This document shows, one piece after another, positions 34,819-43,411 of a stretch of 64,000 bases of DNA; the first letter of the stretch is position 1; each line of letters opens with the position of its first letter. Location of the stretch: contig NZ_JAIOJZ010000019.1 in NCBI RefSeq assembly GCF_020404845.1, positions 1-64,000 of the forward strand. Reading direction: 5' to 3'. Below the pieces are notes generated by a model that was not told where the DNA came from, made no database searches, and was given only the letters and a program-made list of their open reading frames with translations. This DNA comes from Streptomyces hyderabadensis (GTDB lineage: Bacteria; Actinomycetota; Actinomycetes; Streptomycetales; Streptomycetaceae). Made by a program: the position numbers and the translations under genes.

Positions 34819-35193
34819 TCACGCCCACAACGCGTCCGCGAAGGACACCCCGACGAACACCGCGCCCAGGCCCGCCACCACGCTGGCCACGGCGTTGGCC
34901 GCGGCGAAGAACCTGGCGCCGTCCTCGGCCAGCCGCAGCGTCTCGTAGGAGAACGTCGAGTACGTCGTCAGGGCCCCGCACAGTCCGGTGCCCAGCAGCA
35001 GCTGCACGTCGGAGTTCGCCGCCCCGGCCACCACCGCGCCCGACAGCAGCCCCAGGACGAAACACCCCACGACGTTGACGGTGAAGGTGCCCCACGGGAA
35101 GACCGTGTCGTGCCGCTGCTGCACGGCCCGGTCGGTGAGGTAGCGCAACGGTGCGCCGACCATGCCGCCGACGATCACCAGGACCCAGTTCAC
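34819..35193 (-). CDS. crcB: CrcB/Fluc fluoride channel, distal copy
   Basis: 124 residues with four membrane helices. The family motifs are present: GGMVGAPLRY, FPWGTFTVNVVGCF and GLCGALTTYSTF. It starts with a GTG overlapping the stop of the DUF190 gene (GTGA). Fluc channels are dual-topology dimers that expel fluoride. Two different copies in one operon usually form a heterodimer. The stop faces the convergent SulP gene 51 nt away. Confidence 0.93.
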   Translation of the reverse strand: MNWVLVIVGGMVGAPLRYLTDRAVQQRHDTVFPWGTFTVNVVGCFVLGLLSGAVVAGAANSDVQLLLGTGLCGALTTYSTFSYETLRLAEDGARFFAAANAVASVVAGLGAVFVGVSFADALWA

Positions 35194-35537
35194 GCCTCGT
35201 GCCCCCTGCCCACGTACCGGATGACTTCGCAGTCGTCGAGAATCACCAGGCCCTCCGCCACCAGCTCGTCGAGCTGCGGCAGGAAGGCCCGGATCCGTTC
35301 CTCGGTGTCGACGATCACGACCGCGACCGGCAGGTCCTCGCTCAGCGACAGCAGTCGCGTGGTGTGGATCAGGGAGGACGCGCCGAATCCCTCGACTCCC
35401 CGGAAGACGCTGGCCCCCGCGAGCCCCGCGCTGTGGGCACGGTGCACGATCTCGCTGTAGAGCGGCTTGTGGCGCCAGGTGTCGTTCTCCCCGATGAAGA
35501 TCGTCACGCGCAGCGCGGTACCCGTCAGCCTCGTCAT
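35190..35537 (-). CDS. DUF190 protein of the fluoride operon
   Basis: 115 residues from an ATG at 35537 (GGAGGCAGGG upstream) whose start overlaps the preceding crcB stop. The DUF190 pattern is clear: LRVTIFIGENDTW, VHRAHSAGLAGASVFRG, then IHTTRLLSLSEDLPVAVVIV. The fold resembles PII-like regulators. It is commonly encoded between crcB genes and may sense or tune fluoride export. Confidence 0.9.
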   Translation of the reverse strand: MTRLTGTALRVTIFIGENDTWRHKPLYSEIVHRAHSAGLAGASVFRGVEGFGASSLIHTTRLLSLSEDLPVAVVIVDTEERIRAFLPQLDELVAEGLVILDDCEVIRYVGRGHEA

Positions 35538-36016
35538 CCCTGCCTCCACGCCAGTACGCGGCGCGTCGCCGTCACCGCGAGCCACACCGCCGCGAGCGCC
35601 GCCAGCGGTGTCGCGGCCAGATAGACCAGTCCGCTGCGCGCCTCGCCCTCGTCCACGAGCCGCTGGATGTCGACGGCGTAGGTGGAGAAGGTGGTGAACC
35701 CTCCGAGCACGCCGGTGCCGAAGAAGGGCCGCACCAGCCGGTGCGCGGCCCAGACGTCGCTGATGATCACCATGAACACACCGATGACCGCGCATCCGAC
35801 CACGTTCACGCCCAGCGTCGTCCACCGAAAGTCACTCGCGGGAACCGGCCAGAGCAGCATGGCCCCGTAGCGGGCGGCCGCCCCGATGCCTCCGCCGAGA
35901 GCCACCGCCGCGACGACCGGCACCTGCTCCCGCCGGGACCGGCGCCGCTGGAGGGGCACGTGCAGATCGCTGTCGGGGTCCGTGGGTTCGTTCACCTGGG
36001 AGTGCGGGGCTGTCAT
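35534..36016 (-). CDS. crcB: CrcB/Fluc fluoride channel, proximal copy
   Basis: 160 residues from the ATG at 36016. A hydrophilic N-tail (about 45 residues) rich in Asp and Arg precedes four membrane helices. The motifs GGGIGAAARYG, GVNVVGCAVIGVF and GTGVLGGFTTFSTYAVD are intact. It is the first gene of crcB-DUF190-crcB, all overlapping by 4 nt. Expression is probably switched on by the upstream fluoride riboswitch. Confidence 0.9.
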   Translation of the reverse strand: MTAPHSQVNEPTDPDSDLHVPLQRRRSRREQVPVVAAVALGGGIGAAARYGAMLLWPVPASDFRWTTLGVNVVGCAVIGVFMVIISDVWAAHRLVRPFFGTGVLGGFTTFSTYAVDIQRLVDEGEARSGLVYLAATPLAALAAVWLAVTATRRVLAWRQG

Positions 36017-36070
36017 GTGCGTACGTCTCCTACTCGCCGGCACCCGGGTACCCGGGCACGCTCGATCGCA

Positions 36071-36127
36071 AGTAGGGACTGTCGGCGGCTCTGACGCCGC
36101 GGTTCGGGTACGGCGAGCCCCACCGCC
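36071..36127 (-). ncRNA. Fluoride riboswitch (crcB motif) candidate
   Basis: Read on the minus strand, the elements of the crcB RNA appear in order. A first stem (GGCG with CGCC) encloses GUGGGGCU. The invariant AACC follows, then a second stem GCGGC / GCCGC around GUCAGA, and then CGACAGUCCCUAC. GGGGCU can pair with AGUCCC to give the pseudoknot that traps fluoride. It lies 55 nt before the first crcB ATG. Downstream, a CCCGGG-containing palindrome next to the ribosome site could be the expression platform. Confidence 0.72.
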
Positions 36128-36239
36128 GCGCTGCGCGCGAGACACGCAGCCGATCATCACCTTAACGCCTCGGCGGCACCACGCCAACCTGGTCGAAGGG
36201 CCCCTCCCGGGCATCAGCCCTGGTCAGACGCCCTCCCTT

Positions 36240-36567
36240 CACACCTGGAAGAAGCCGAGCCGCTTCGGCGAGTACGTCACCAGGAGATCCTTCGTCCGCT
36301 GGTTACTGAGTTCATCCTCGTCGATCATGCAGACGGAGATCCAGCCGCGGACGTCGGCGGTGTAACTGCACCAGGATGGTGCCGCGTACGTCTTCGATGT
36401 GCTCGTAGGGGCCGAAGGACTCCAGGCCGGGGAAGCCGGACATGCGGGGCACAGGACGTGGCGGACAACATGATCCAGGCCCATCCGGACCCGCCGTACG
36501 CCTTCGTCGCCGACGAGGAGATGGCGTTGGCCGCACACGTCGACGAGGCGCCCCGGTACTGCCCGTG
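36240..36567. pseudogene. Gene remnants between the fluoride operon and LacI gene
   Basis: On the minus strand, 36248-36303 encodes the tail TKDLLVTYSPKRLGFF, which matches a sequence near 51.5 kb with 8 differences in 56 bases. Upstream of it the frame is broken; a different frame encodes GFPGLESFGPYEHIEDVRGT. On the plus strand, about 36463-36567 encodes a plausible C-terminal tail (YAFVADEEMALAAHVDEAPR) with no start. None is a whole gene; I read this as decayed material. Confidence 0.5.
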
Positions 36568-36590
36568 ACGTCGCGCTCTTCGGTGGGCCC

Positions 36591-37523
36591 TCAGACCGAA
36601 CCGCGGACGACGACCTGCGCCGGCGGCGGACGGAGGCCGTCAGTGGCGAGGTCCAGGGCGAGGCGTGCGCTCAGCCGGCCGTGGGCTTCCGCGTCGATGT
36701 TGACCGTGGTCAGCGCGGGAGTGGTGAAGGCGCCGTACCCGTTGTCGTCGAAGCCGATGACGGCCACGTCGTCCGGTACCCGGCGGCCGAGGTCGCCCAG
36801 GGCGCGCAGGACGCGCAGCGCGACGTCGTCGTTGAATCCGGCGATCGCGGTCACCTCGGGGGCGGCGGTGAGGTACGCCCCGACGGCCTCGGCTCCGGCG
36901 GAGCGCTCCAGCGGGGTGACGAAGGAGTCCGGGACCGGGACGCCCAGGTTCCGCGCGGCGTGTCCGGTGAACTTCAGGCGGGCCGCTGCCAGCGGTGACC
37001 CGCTCTCGGGCAGGGCGAGGGCGATCCGGGTGTGGCCGTGTTCGACCAGGTGCCGCAGCTGGAGTGCGGAGTGGGCGGCGAGGCCGTCGCGCCAGCCGCC
37101 GCCGAGGTCGTCGAGTTCGCGGCCGGTGAGGTAGGTCTCGCCGAAGCGGATGACCGCGCGAGGGGCGATGGCGTCCAGCACCTGCTGGGTGGACTGCGGG
37201 GTGTGGTGGCCGTGCCGGACGAGCAGGACGTGGTCGTGGGCGGCCAGTTCCGCGTCGAGCCCTTGTACGTAGCTGCGGGAGTACTTGCCCTCCATGCTCG
37301 CGTCGATGTTCAGGACGACGACGCGCGAGGAGCCCTCCCGCAGCGCCCTGGCCACCCCGTGCGGTACGTAGCCGAGGTCCCGGGCGGCCTGCTTGACCCG
37401 GTCCCGGGTCGCGGCCGAGATGGTCTGGCGCGGGTCGTCGTTGAGGACGAAGCTGACGGTGGCGCGGGAGACACCGCTGGCCGCCGCCACGTCGTTCAGC
37501 GTGACTCTTCCGGAAGTGCCCAT
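36591..37523 (-). CDS. LacI-family transcriptional repressor
   Basis: 310 residues from the ATG at 37523; a GTG immediately upstream is an alternative. It has an N-terminal LacI helix-turn-helix (VTLNDVAAASGVSRATVSFV, then LGYVPHGVARAL as the hinge region) and a periplasmic-binding-protein-like effector domain with IAGFNDDVALRVLRAL and VAVIGFDD. It normally binds a sugar-type inducer. It is divergent from the DHA2 exporter gene (287-bp gap), which may be its target. No sugar enzyme is adjacent. Confidence 0.92.
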   Translation of the reverse strand: MGTSGRVTLNDVAAASGVSRATVSFVLNDDPRQTISAATRDRVKQAARDLGYVPHGVARALREGSSRVVVLNIDASMEGKYSRSYVQGLDAELAAHDHVLLVRHGHHTPQSTQQVLDAIAPRAVIRFGETYLTGRELDDLGGGWRDGLAAHSALQLRHLVEHGHTRIALALPESGSPLAAARLKFTGHAARNLGVPVPDSFVTPLERSAGAEAVGAYLTAAPEVTAIAGFNDDVALRVLRALGDLGRRVPDDVAVIGFDDNGYGAFTTPALTTVNIDAEAHGRLSARLALDLATDGLRPPPAQVVVRGSV

Positions 37524-37810
37524 CACCCCTGCTCCGATGCGTCAGCGCCCCTCCCCGAAAGCGGCGCACCGCCATTCTAGGGAAGCCGCCCGGCACCGAT
37601 GCGCCCGACGCCGCACCGCCGGCCTTTCACCGCGACCGCTCACCGGCTCACCGCTTCGCCCCGGGGTGGAGGTTTTCGAGTCCACGGCCGTCTGTTCTGT
37701 CGGATTCGGGCATCGGAGGACATCTGGCTCGCCCAGCCCGGGATGCGGACTCCATAGTTCCCCCGTCATACGACCGACGGCGCGCGGCCACGGTCGCGAA
37801 GGAGTCCTGA

Positions 37811-39439
37811 GTGAGTGCAGCAGTGGTGGAACGGCGCCGTGACCGGCGTACGGCGACCTTGGTCATGGCCTGTCTGGGGGTGTTCGTCGGGTACTTCCCG
37901 GTGACCACGGTCTCGGTGAGCCTTCCGGTGATCCAGCAGGCCCTCGACGCCTCGACCGCGGACCTGTCGTGGGTGTCCGACGCGTTCGTGCTGCCGGTGG
38001 CCGCGCTGATCCTGACCGCCGGGGTCTTCGGAGACGTCCACGGGCGCAAGAAGGTGTACCAGGCCGGCCTCGGGTTCTGTGTGGCGGGCGCCGCGGTCGC
38101 GCTGTCCGCGCAGTCCATCGTCCAGGTGTGGGTCGGCCAGGCGCTGCTGGGGGTGGGCGCGGCCGCGCTGCTGCCGATGACCCTGGCCCTCATCAGCCAT
38201 GTCGTCCCCGACCCGCGGGAGCGGGGCAAGTACATCGGCCTGTGGACGACCTCCATGATGGGATCCCTGGCCGTCGGCCCGCTCATCGCCGGCGTCATCG
38301 TCGAACACGTCGCCTGGCGCTGGATCTACCTGCTGCCCATCCCGTTGTCCCTCCTGACGATGGTGATCGCGGCCTTCGTGCTGGAGGAGTCCCGGTCACA
38401 CGTCGCGCGGAAGCTGGACTGGCCCGGCCAGATCACCGCCGCCGTCGCGGTCGTGGCGCTGGTGTACGGCGTCATCGAGGGCGGGGCCACGTCGTTCGGT
38501 GATGTCCGGGTCGTCGTCGCGTCGGCAGTCGCCGTCTGCTCCGGCGCCGCGTTCGTCGTCGTCGAGCGGCGCAGCCCGAGCCCGATGCTGGACCTGACGC
38601 TGTTCCGCAGTGCCGCGTTCACCGGATCCGCCCTGGTCGTCATGATCAGCTTCCTGGGCCTGATCGGGTTCTTCTTCGTCCTGAGCCTGTACCTGGGCAT
38701 GGTGCAGCAGCTCAGCACCCTGGAGGCGGGCATGCGGCTGCTGATGGTCACCGTCCTGCCGATGGTGCTCGGCACCGCCGTGGGACGGCTGATGCGGTAC
38801 CTGTCCCCGCGGGTACTGATCACCAGCGGACTGGTCATCACGGCCCTGGCCCTCTTCACGCTGACGAACGTCGGAACCGACACGTCCTTCGGCTCGCTGG
38901 CCTGGCGCCTGGCCCTGCTGGGGCTCGGACTCGGACTGGCCTTCCCCTGCATCACCGCGACCGCCGTCTCCTCGGTGCCGTACCAGCAGGCGGGCATGGC
39001 GGCGGCCGGCAACAACGCCTTCCGCCAGGTCGGCGGTGCCCTCGGCCCCGCGATCCTGGGCGCGCTGCTGACCGGCAAGGCGGTCGGCACGCTGCCCGAC
39101 CACCTCGCCGCCGCCGGGCTGCCGGGCTCGACCAGCGGTGAGGTGCTGCGGGCCGTGCACGCCGACGGCCTCGGCGCCGTCGCGGGCCTGCCGCTGGGCG
39201 AGGCCACCGGACCGGCCCTGAACGCCCTGTCCCAGTCCTTCCTGGACGGGCTCCAGCTGTGCCTGGTGGTGTCGGGCATCGTGATGCTGTTCGGCGCCGC
39301 GGTGGCGGCCGTACTGCTGCGGCCCGCCCGCACACCCAAGGGCGGCAGCAGCGGCACGCCGGTCGCGTCCGGCGGTGGCCGCGCGGCGGGCACCGGGCAC
39401 GGCAGTCCGGCGGCCACCGCGGTGGCCGATTCCCAGTAG
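37811..39439 (+). CDS. DHA2-type drug:H+ antiporter (EmrB/QacA family)
   Basis: 542 residues from a GTG at 37811 with AAGGAG upstream. Fourteen membrane segments are expected. Family motifs are visible: GVFGDVHGRKKVYQAGLG (motif A), a motif C-like MMGSLAVGPLIAG, and a C-terminal low-complexity Gly/Ser/Ala tail. It probably exports a drug-like or endogenous compound by proton antiport. It lies between the divergent LacI gene and the co-directional Lrp regulator (255 nt downstream), either of which could regulate it. Confidence 0.9.
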   Translation: MSAAVVERRRDRRTATLVMACLGVFVGYFPVTTVSVSLPVIQQALDASTADLSWVSDAFVLPVAALILTAGVFGDVHGRKKVYQAGLGFCVAGAAVALSAQSIVQVWVGQALLGVGAAALLPMTLALISHVVPDPRERGKYIGLWTTSMMGSLAVGPLIAGVIVEHVAWRWIYLLPIPLSLLTMVIAAFVLEESRSHVARKLDWPGQITAAVAVVALVYGVIEGGATSFGDVRVVVASAVAVCSGAAFVVVERRSPSPMLDLTLFRSAAFTGSALVVMISFLGLIGFFFVLSLYLGMVQQLSTLEAGMRLLMVTVLPMVLGTAVGRLMRYLSPRVLITSGLVITALALFTLTNVGTDTSFGSLAWRLALLGLGLGLAFPCITATAVSSVPYQQAGMAAAGNNAFRQVGGALGPAILGALLTGKAVGTLPDHLAAAGLPGSTSGEVLRAVHADGLGAVAGLPLGEATGPALNALSQSFLDGLQLCLVVSGIVMLFGAAVAAVLLRPARTPKGGSSGTPVASGGGRAAGTGHGSPAATAVADSQ

Positions 39440-39694
39440 GGCCGGGGCGCCACGGGCTCAGCGCGGGACCGCACATCGCGCGCCCGTGGTCCGTCGTCCC
39501 ACCGCGGCGGAGCAGCGGGACGGCGCCGGGGCCACCCGTGGGGACGGGGCGGCACCGGCAGGCAGGTCCCCGGCCCTGCACCGCAGGGCCGGGGGCACCG
39601 CCGCGTGTCGCGTCGCCCGCGACACCCCGGCGCTGTGACCCTCCGCAGCAGAATCCGAAGCAGAACAGGTGCGTGCCCCAGGAAGGCGGCCTTC

Positions 39695-40663
39695 GTGTAC
39701 CAGCCCGACGCACTCGACCTGCGCCTGCTCCAGGCCCTCCAACTGGACGGCCGCGCGCCCTTCAGCCGGATCGCGGAGGTCCTCGGCGTCTCCGACCAGA
39801 CGATCGCCCGCCGCTACCGGCGGCTGCGCACCGAAGCCCGGCTCAAGGTGCTCGGCATGGCCGACCACAGCAGGCTCGGACGCAGCAACTGGATCGCCCG
39901 GCTGCGCTGCAACCCCGACGCGGCGGAGCCGCTGGCCGAGGCCCTGGCCCGCCGCGCCGACACCTCGTACATCGGGCTGATGTCCGGCGGCACCGAGGTG
40001 ATGTGCGCGCTGAAGCCACGCAACCGGCAGGACCGCGACGAACTCCTCCTCGACCGGCTTCCCCGCACCCGCCGCGTCACCTCGGTCGACGCCTTCTGCG
40101 TCCTGCACCACTTCTACGGCGGACCGCTCGGCTGGCTCAACAAGATCGACGCCCTGGACCCGGTACAGGAAACCGCGCTGCGGCCGGCCCCGCCCGAGAC
40201 CGCGGCGAAGGCAGCGGATCCGGACGCGCTCGACGAAAAGCTGCTGGAGTTGCTGGGCCAGGACGGCCGTACGACGGCCACCGATCTGGCGACGGCGACC
40301 GGGCAGACGGAGTCCGTGGTCAAACGGCGGATCCGGGCACTGCGCGGGACGGGGGTGCTCTATTTCGACATCGAGTACGACTACGAGCCGTTCGGACACG
40401 GCACCGAAGCCGTGCTGTGGCTGCGGGTGGAGCCGGCCCTCCTGCGCTCCGCCGGGCAGGCCCTCGCCGACCATCGCGAAGTCCGCTTCGCCGCCGTCGT
40501 CAGCGGTGAGGCCAACGTCGTCGTCTCGGTGCTCTGCCGCAGCACGGAGGAACTGTTCGCCTACCTGGCCGACCGGGTCGGCGCCATACAGGGCGTGCGG
40601 GCCGTGGAAGCCGTGCCCACTCTGCGCCAGGTGAAGACCCTCACCTACGCTCCGCGTCGCTGA
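39695..40663 (+). CDS. Tandem Lrp/AsnC-type regulator
   Basis: 322 residues from the GTG at 39695 (GGAAGG eight bases upstream). Two Lrp units are fused: the first HTH (LDLRLLQALQLDGRAPFSRI) with its RAM domain, then a second HTH near residue 175 (LLGQDGRTTATDLATATGQT) with another RAM domain. The usual Lrp protein is about 150 residues, so this is the double-length actinobacterial form. Such proteins sense amino acids or related ligands. The preceding DHA2 exporter gene is the obvious candidate target. Confidence 0.88.
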   Translation: MYQPDALDLRLLQALQLDGRAPFSRIAEVLGVSDQTIARRYRRLRTEARLKVLGMADHSRLGRSNWIARLRCNPDAAEPLAEALARRADTSYIGLMSGGTEVMCALKPRNRQDRDELLLDRLPRTRRVTSVDAFCVLHHFYGGPLGWLNKIDALDPVQETALRPAPPETAAKAADPDALDEKLLELLGQDGRTTATDLATATGQTESVVKRRIRALRGTGVLYFDIEYDYEPFGHGTEAVLWLRVEPALLRSAGQALADHREVRFAAVVSGEANVVVSVLCRSTEELFAYLADRVGAIQGVRAVEAVPTLRQVKTLTYAPRR

Positions 40664-40793
40664 GCAGTACGGCCCGCCGCCGCGGCAGGCCCGGGACGGC
40701 GGTGGTCGAGCAGCACCCTGAACGGACATGGTCGCTGCTCCCACGGCGGGCTCGTCGGCTCCAGCGAAGCTGACGAGAAACAACGCTGAAGGG

Positions 40794-40807
40794 CTAGAAC
40801 GATTTAG
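40794..40807. promoter_or_regulatory. CTAGA-type operator upstream of folP
   Basis: CTAGAACGATTTAG fits the pattern CTAGAxCGxTyTAG seen twice more in front of the GcvT-like gene (41837 and 41914). It is 88 nt before the folP ATG at 40895. A related half-copy, ATATCGATTTAG, lies at 40831-40842. The surrounding DNA is locally AT-rich and probably holds the folP promoter. Confidence 0.6.
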
Positions 40808-40894
40808 TAAAGCGTCGTAACCTGTTTGCCATATCGATTTAGCTTTTCCAGCGCGCAGGTGGACGACCTGCGGGCGGAGGAGGTCTCTCCCGCG

Positions 40895-41779
40895 ATGATC
40901 GACACATCCCCCCTCACTGGTGCGCGACCGTCACACGGCCCGCTCCCCGGACCTGGCCGGTGTCTGGTGATGGGCATCCTCAACGTGACACCGGATTCCT
41001 TCTCCGACGGCGGCCGGTACGCCGACACCCACCGGGCGGTGCGGCACGGCCTGCGGATGGCCCGGGAGGGCGCCGACCTCGTCGACGTGGGCGGCGAGTC
41101 CACCCGGCCGGGAGCCGAGCCCACTTCGGTGGCGGACGAGCTGTCCCGGGTCGTGCCCGTGGTGCGCGAGCTGGCGCGCGAGGGCGTGCCCGTCAGCGTG
41201 GACACCATGCACGCCGAAGTCGCCCGTGCCGCGGTGCAGGTAGGTGCGTGCCTGGTCAACGACGTCAGCGGCGGTCTGGCCGATCCCGACATGGCGGCGA
41301 CCGTGGCCGCGGCCGGGGTCTCCTATGTCGTCACGCATTGGCGCGCTCCGAGTCGCGAGATGGAGCGGCACGCTCTCTACCGGGACGTCGTCGGCGAGGT
41401 CACCTCCGAGCTGCTGGCGCGGGTGGACAGCCTCACCGCGTCCGGTGTGGATCCCGGGAGGATCATCCTCGACCCCGGCCTCGGCTTCGCCAAACACGCG
41501 GGCCACGACTGGCAACTCCTCGCTCACATGAGCACGTTGACGGCGACCGGGTTTCCGGTGCTGGTGGGCGCGTCCAGGAAGCGCTGTATCGGCGCCGCCC
41601 TGAGCGGCCTGGCGGACGGCACTCACGCGCCGGACACGAGGGATGCCGCGACGGCGGCCGTGTCCGCGCTCGCGGCGGCTGCCGGAGTCAGGTGCGTGCG
41701 GGTGCACGACGTCCGCTCCAGCCTGCACGCGGTGTGCATGGCCGCGGCCTGGAGTGGCCGCGCCCCGTCGGCCGCGTGA
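40895..41779 (+). CDS. folP: Dihydropteroate synthase
   Basis: 294 residues from the ATG at 40895 with GGAGGAGG upstream. The signatures are intact: MGILNVTPDSFSDGG, VDVGGESTRPGA, VSVDTMHAEVA, ILDPGLGFAKHAGHDW and VGASRKRCIG. It condenses pABA with the pterin pyrophosphate to make dihydropteroate. It heads a folate/one-carbon cluster rather than a standard folate operon, so it looks like a dedicated second copy that raises the THF supply for the downstream methyltransferase. A copy insensitive to sulfonamides is another possibility. Confidence 0.92.
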   Translation: MIDTSPLTGARPSHGPLPGPGRCLVMGILNVTPDSFSDGGRYADTHRAVRHGLRMAREGADLVDVGGESTRPGAEPTSVADELSRVVPVVRELAREGVPVSVDTMHAEVARAAVQVGACLVNDVSGGLADPDMAATVAAAGVSYVVTHWRAPSREMERHALYRDVVGEVTSELLARVDSLTASGVDPGRIILDPGLGFAKHAGHDWQLLAHMSTLTATGFPVLVGASRKRCIGAALSGLADGTHAPDTRDAATAAVSALAAAAGVRCVRVHDVRSSLHAVCMAAAWSGRAPSAA

Positions 41780-41836
41780 GGGGCGATGGTGCACGCACGG
41801 GTCTCGTCAGGACGGAAGCCCTTCTGCTAGCTTGCG

Positions 41837-41932
41837 CTAGATCGTTTTAGTTCGTCTCAGCTGCAGAACTTCACCTGCCCGTAGTGCATCGAGCCGCACA
41901 CGAAAACACCGAGCTAGATCGCTCTAGCTCGG
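41837..41932. promoter_or_regulatory. Two operators of the one-carbon operon
   Basis: CTAGATCGTTTTAG lies at 41837-41850. CTAGATCGCTCTAG lies at 41914-41927, inside a perfect dyad with 10-nt arms (CCGAGCTAGA and its complement, 41909-41932) around TCGC. They share their core with the site before folP. The methyltransferase ATG is at 41960. The nearby TetR gene (47488-48108) is a candidate repressor. Confidence 0.7.
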
Positions 41933-41959
41933 ACGTATCGCTTGGAAAGAAGGAGTCGC

Positions 41960-43306
41960 ATGACAGTCCCCAGCCTTCAGGACGGCATCGACCAGGCCGG
42001 CTCGACCGTCGGCCTGCTGTGGCAGCCGGGTGCCGAGCCGTGGACGCCCGAGGTGGTGGACCGGGAGTACGTCGGCTGGCGCACGGAGCAGCGTGCCTGG
42101 CACGACGGCGTGGCGCTGCTCAATCTCTCGCACCACATGTTCGACATGTGGATCGAGGGCCCGCACGCCACTCGCGTGCTGGCCGAGTACGGCGCGAACA
42201 ACTTCGAGAAGTTCGCGATCGGCCAGGCCAAGCAGTACGTGCCGGTGACCCGCCACGGCCACATCGTCACCGACGGCATCCTGTCCCGCGAGGCCGAGAA
42301 CTCCTACCTCCTCAGCGGTGTGCCCGCCTCGCAGCACTGGGTCCAGTACCACGCCGAAAAGGCCGGCTACGACGTCGAGTTCAGGACCGACGAGTCCTCC
42401 GCGTTCCGCCGGGGCGGCGGTGACCCGAAGCTGTTCCGCTACCAGATCCAGGGGCCGCTCGCCCTCGAACTGATCGGCAAGGTCCTCGGCGGCCCGGTTC
42501 CGGAGACCAAGTTCTTCCACTCCACGCCGGTCACCCTGGACGGCCGAGCCTTCAAGGCACTGCGGCACGGCATGGCGGGCCAGGCGGGCTACGAGTTCAT
42601 CGGCCCGTGGGAGCACGCCGCGTATGTGCACGAGGCGTTCGTGAAGGCGGGCGAACCACTCGGCCTGGTCCAGGTCGGCGCGCTGGCGTACGCCACGCCG
42701 AGCGTGGAGAGCGGCTGGGTACCCTCGCCGGTGCCCGGCATCTACACCGACCCCGAGCTGGCGGAGTACCGCGCCTGGCTCCCGCTGTTCGGCATCGAGG
42801 GCAAGCGCCCCCTCAACGGCAGCTACTTCTCCGAGAACATCGAGGACTACTACGTCTCCCCGTACGAACTGGGCTACGGGAAGATGATCCACTTCGGGCA
42901 CGACTTCCACGGCCGGGACGCCCTGGTCGCCGCCAAGGCGGACGAGAGCCTGCGCAAGAAGGTCACCCTCGTCTTCGACCCGGACGATGTGCGCCGGGTG
43001 CTGGGCGAGGGAGCCGACCCCGGCTTCGTACTCAGTTACGCCCGCCACCGCGTGGAGACCTCCGCCGGCCTGGCCGGCGTCACCATGCAGACCGCGTCCA
43101 TCGACCCGGTCGGCACCGTGCTGTCCCTGACCCTGATCGACCCCGCGCACGCCGCCCCCGGCACCGAGGTGAGCGTGGTCTGGGGTGAGCACCCCGGACC
43201 GGGTACGGACCCCGAGGCCGATCTCGGTTTCCCCCGCATCCGCGCAACCGTCCAGCCCAGCCCGTACGACCGCCACGCCCGCACGGAGTACCGCCGCAAC
43301 GCCTGA
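41960..43306 (+). CDS. THF-dependent demethylase/aminomethyltransferase (LigM/GcvT fold)
   Basis: 448 residues from the ATG at 41960 (AAGGAG upstream). It belongs to the GcvT-fold folate methyltransferases: GVALLNLSHHMFDMWIEGPH, YQIQGPLALELIGKVLGG, and HGMAGQAGYEFIGPWEHA, followed by GRDALVAAKADES and the beta-barrel C-terminal domain. The length fits the aryl O-demethylases LigM/DesA (about 470) better than glycine-cleavage T protein (about 370). The downstream metF, purU and folD fit a system moving a substrate methyl group onto THF. The substrate (methoxy-aromatic, N-methyl or S-methyl compound) cannot be read from sequence. Confidence 0.75.
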   Translation: MTVPSLQDGIDQAGSTVGLLWQPGAEPWTPEVVDREYVGWRTEQRAWHDGVALLNLSHHMFDMWIEGPHATRVLAEYGANNFEKFAIGQAKQYVPVTRHGHIVTDGILSREAENSYLLSGVPASQHWVQYHAEKAGYDVEFRTDESSAFRRGGGDPKLFRYQIQGPLALELIGKVLGGPVPETKFFHSTPVTLDGRAFKALRHGMAGQAGYEFIGPWEHAAYVHEAFVKAGEPLGLVQVGALAYATPSVESGWVPSPVPGIYTDPELAEYRAWLPLFGIEGKRPLNGSYFSENIEDYYVSPYELGYGKMIHFGHDFHGRDALVAAKADESLRKKVTLVFDPDDVRRVLGEGADPGFVLSYARHRVETSAGLAGVTMQTASIDPVGTVLSLTLIDPAHAAPGTEVSVVWGEHPGPGTDPEADLGFPRIRATVQPSPYDRHARTEYRRNA

Positions 43307-43411
43307 CCCAGGCGGCCCCGCGGCCCGGTCGGCGCCGTCCCGCACGGCCGACCGGGAGAAGCCGTCCCGGTCGGCCCGGTTCCGGGCGCCCTCGCCTTCA
43401 CAAGGAGCATC

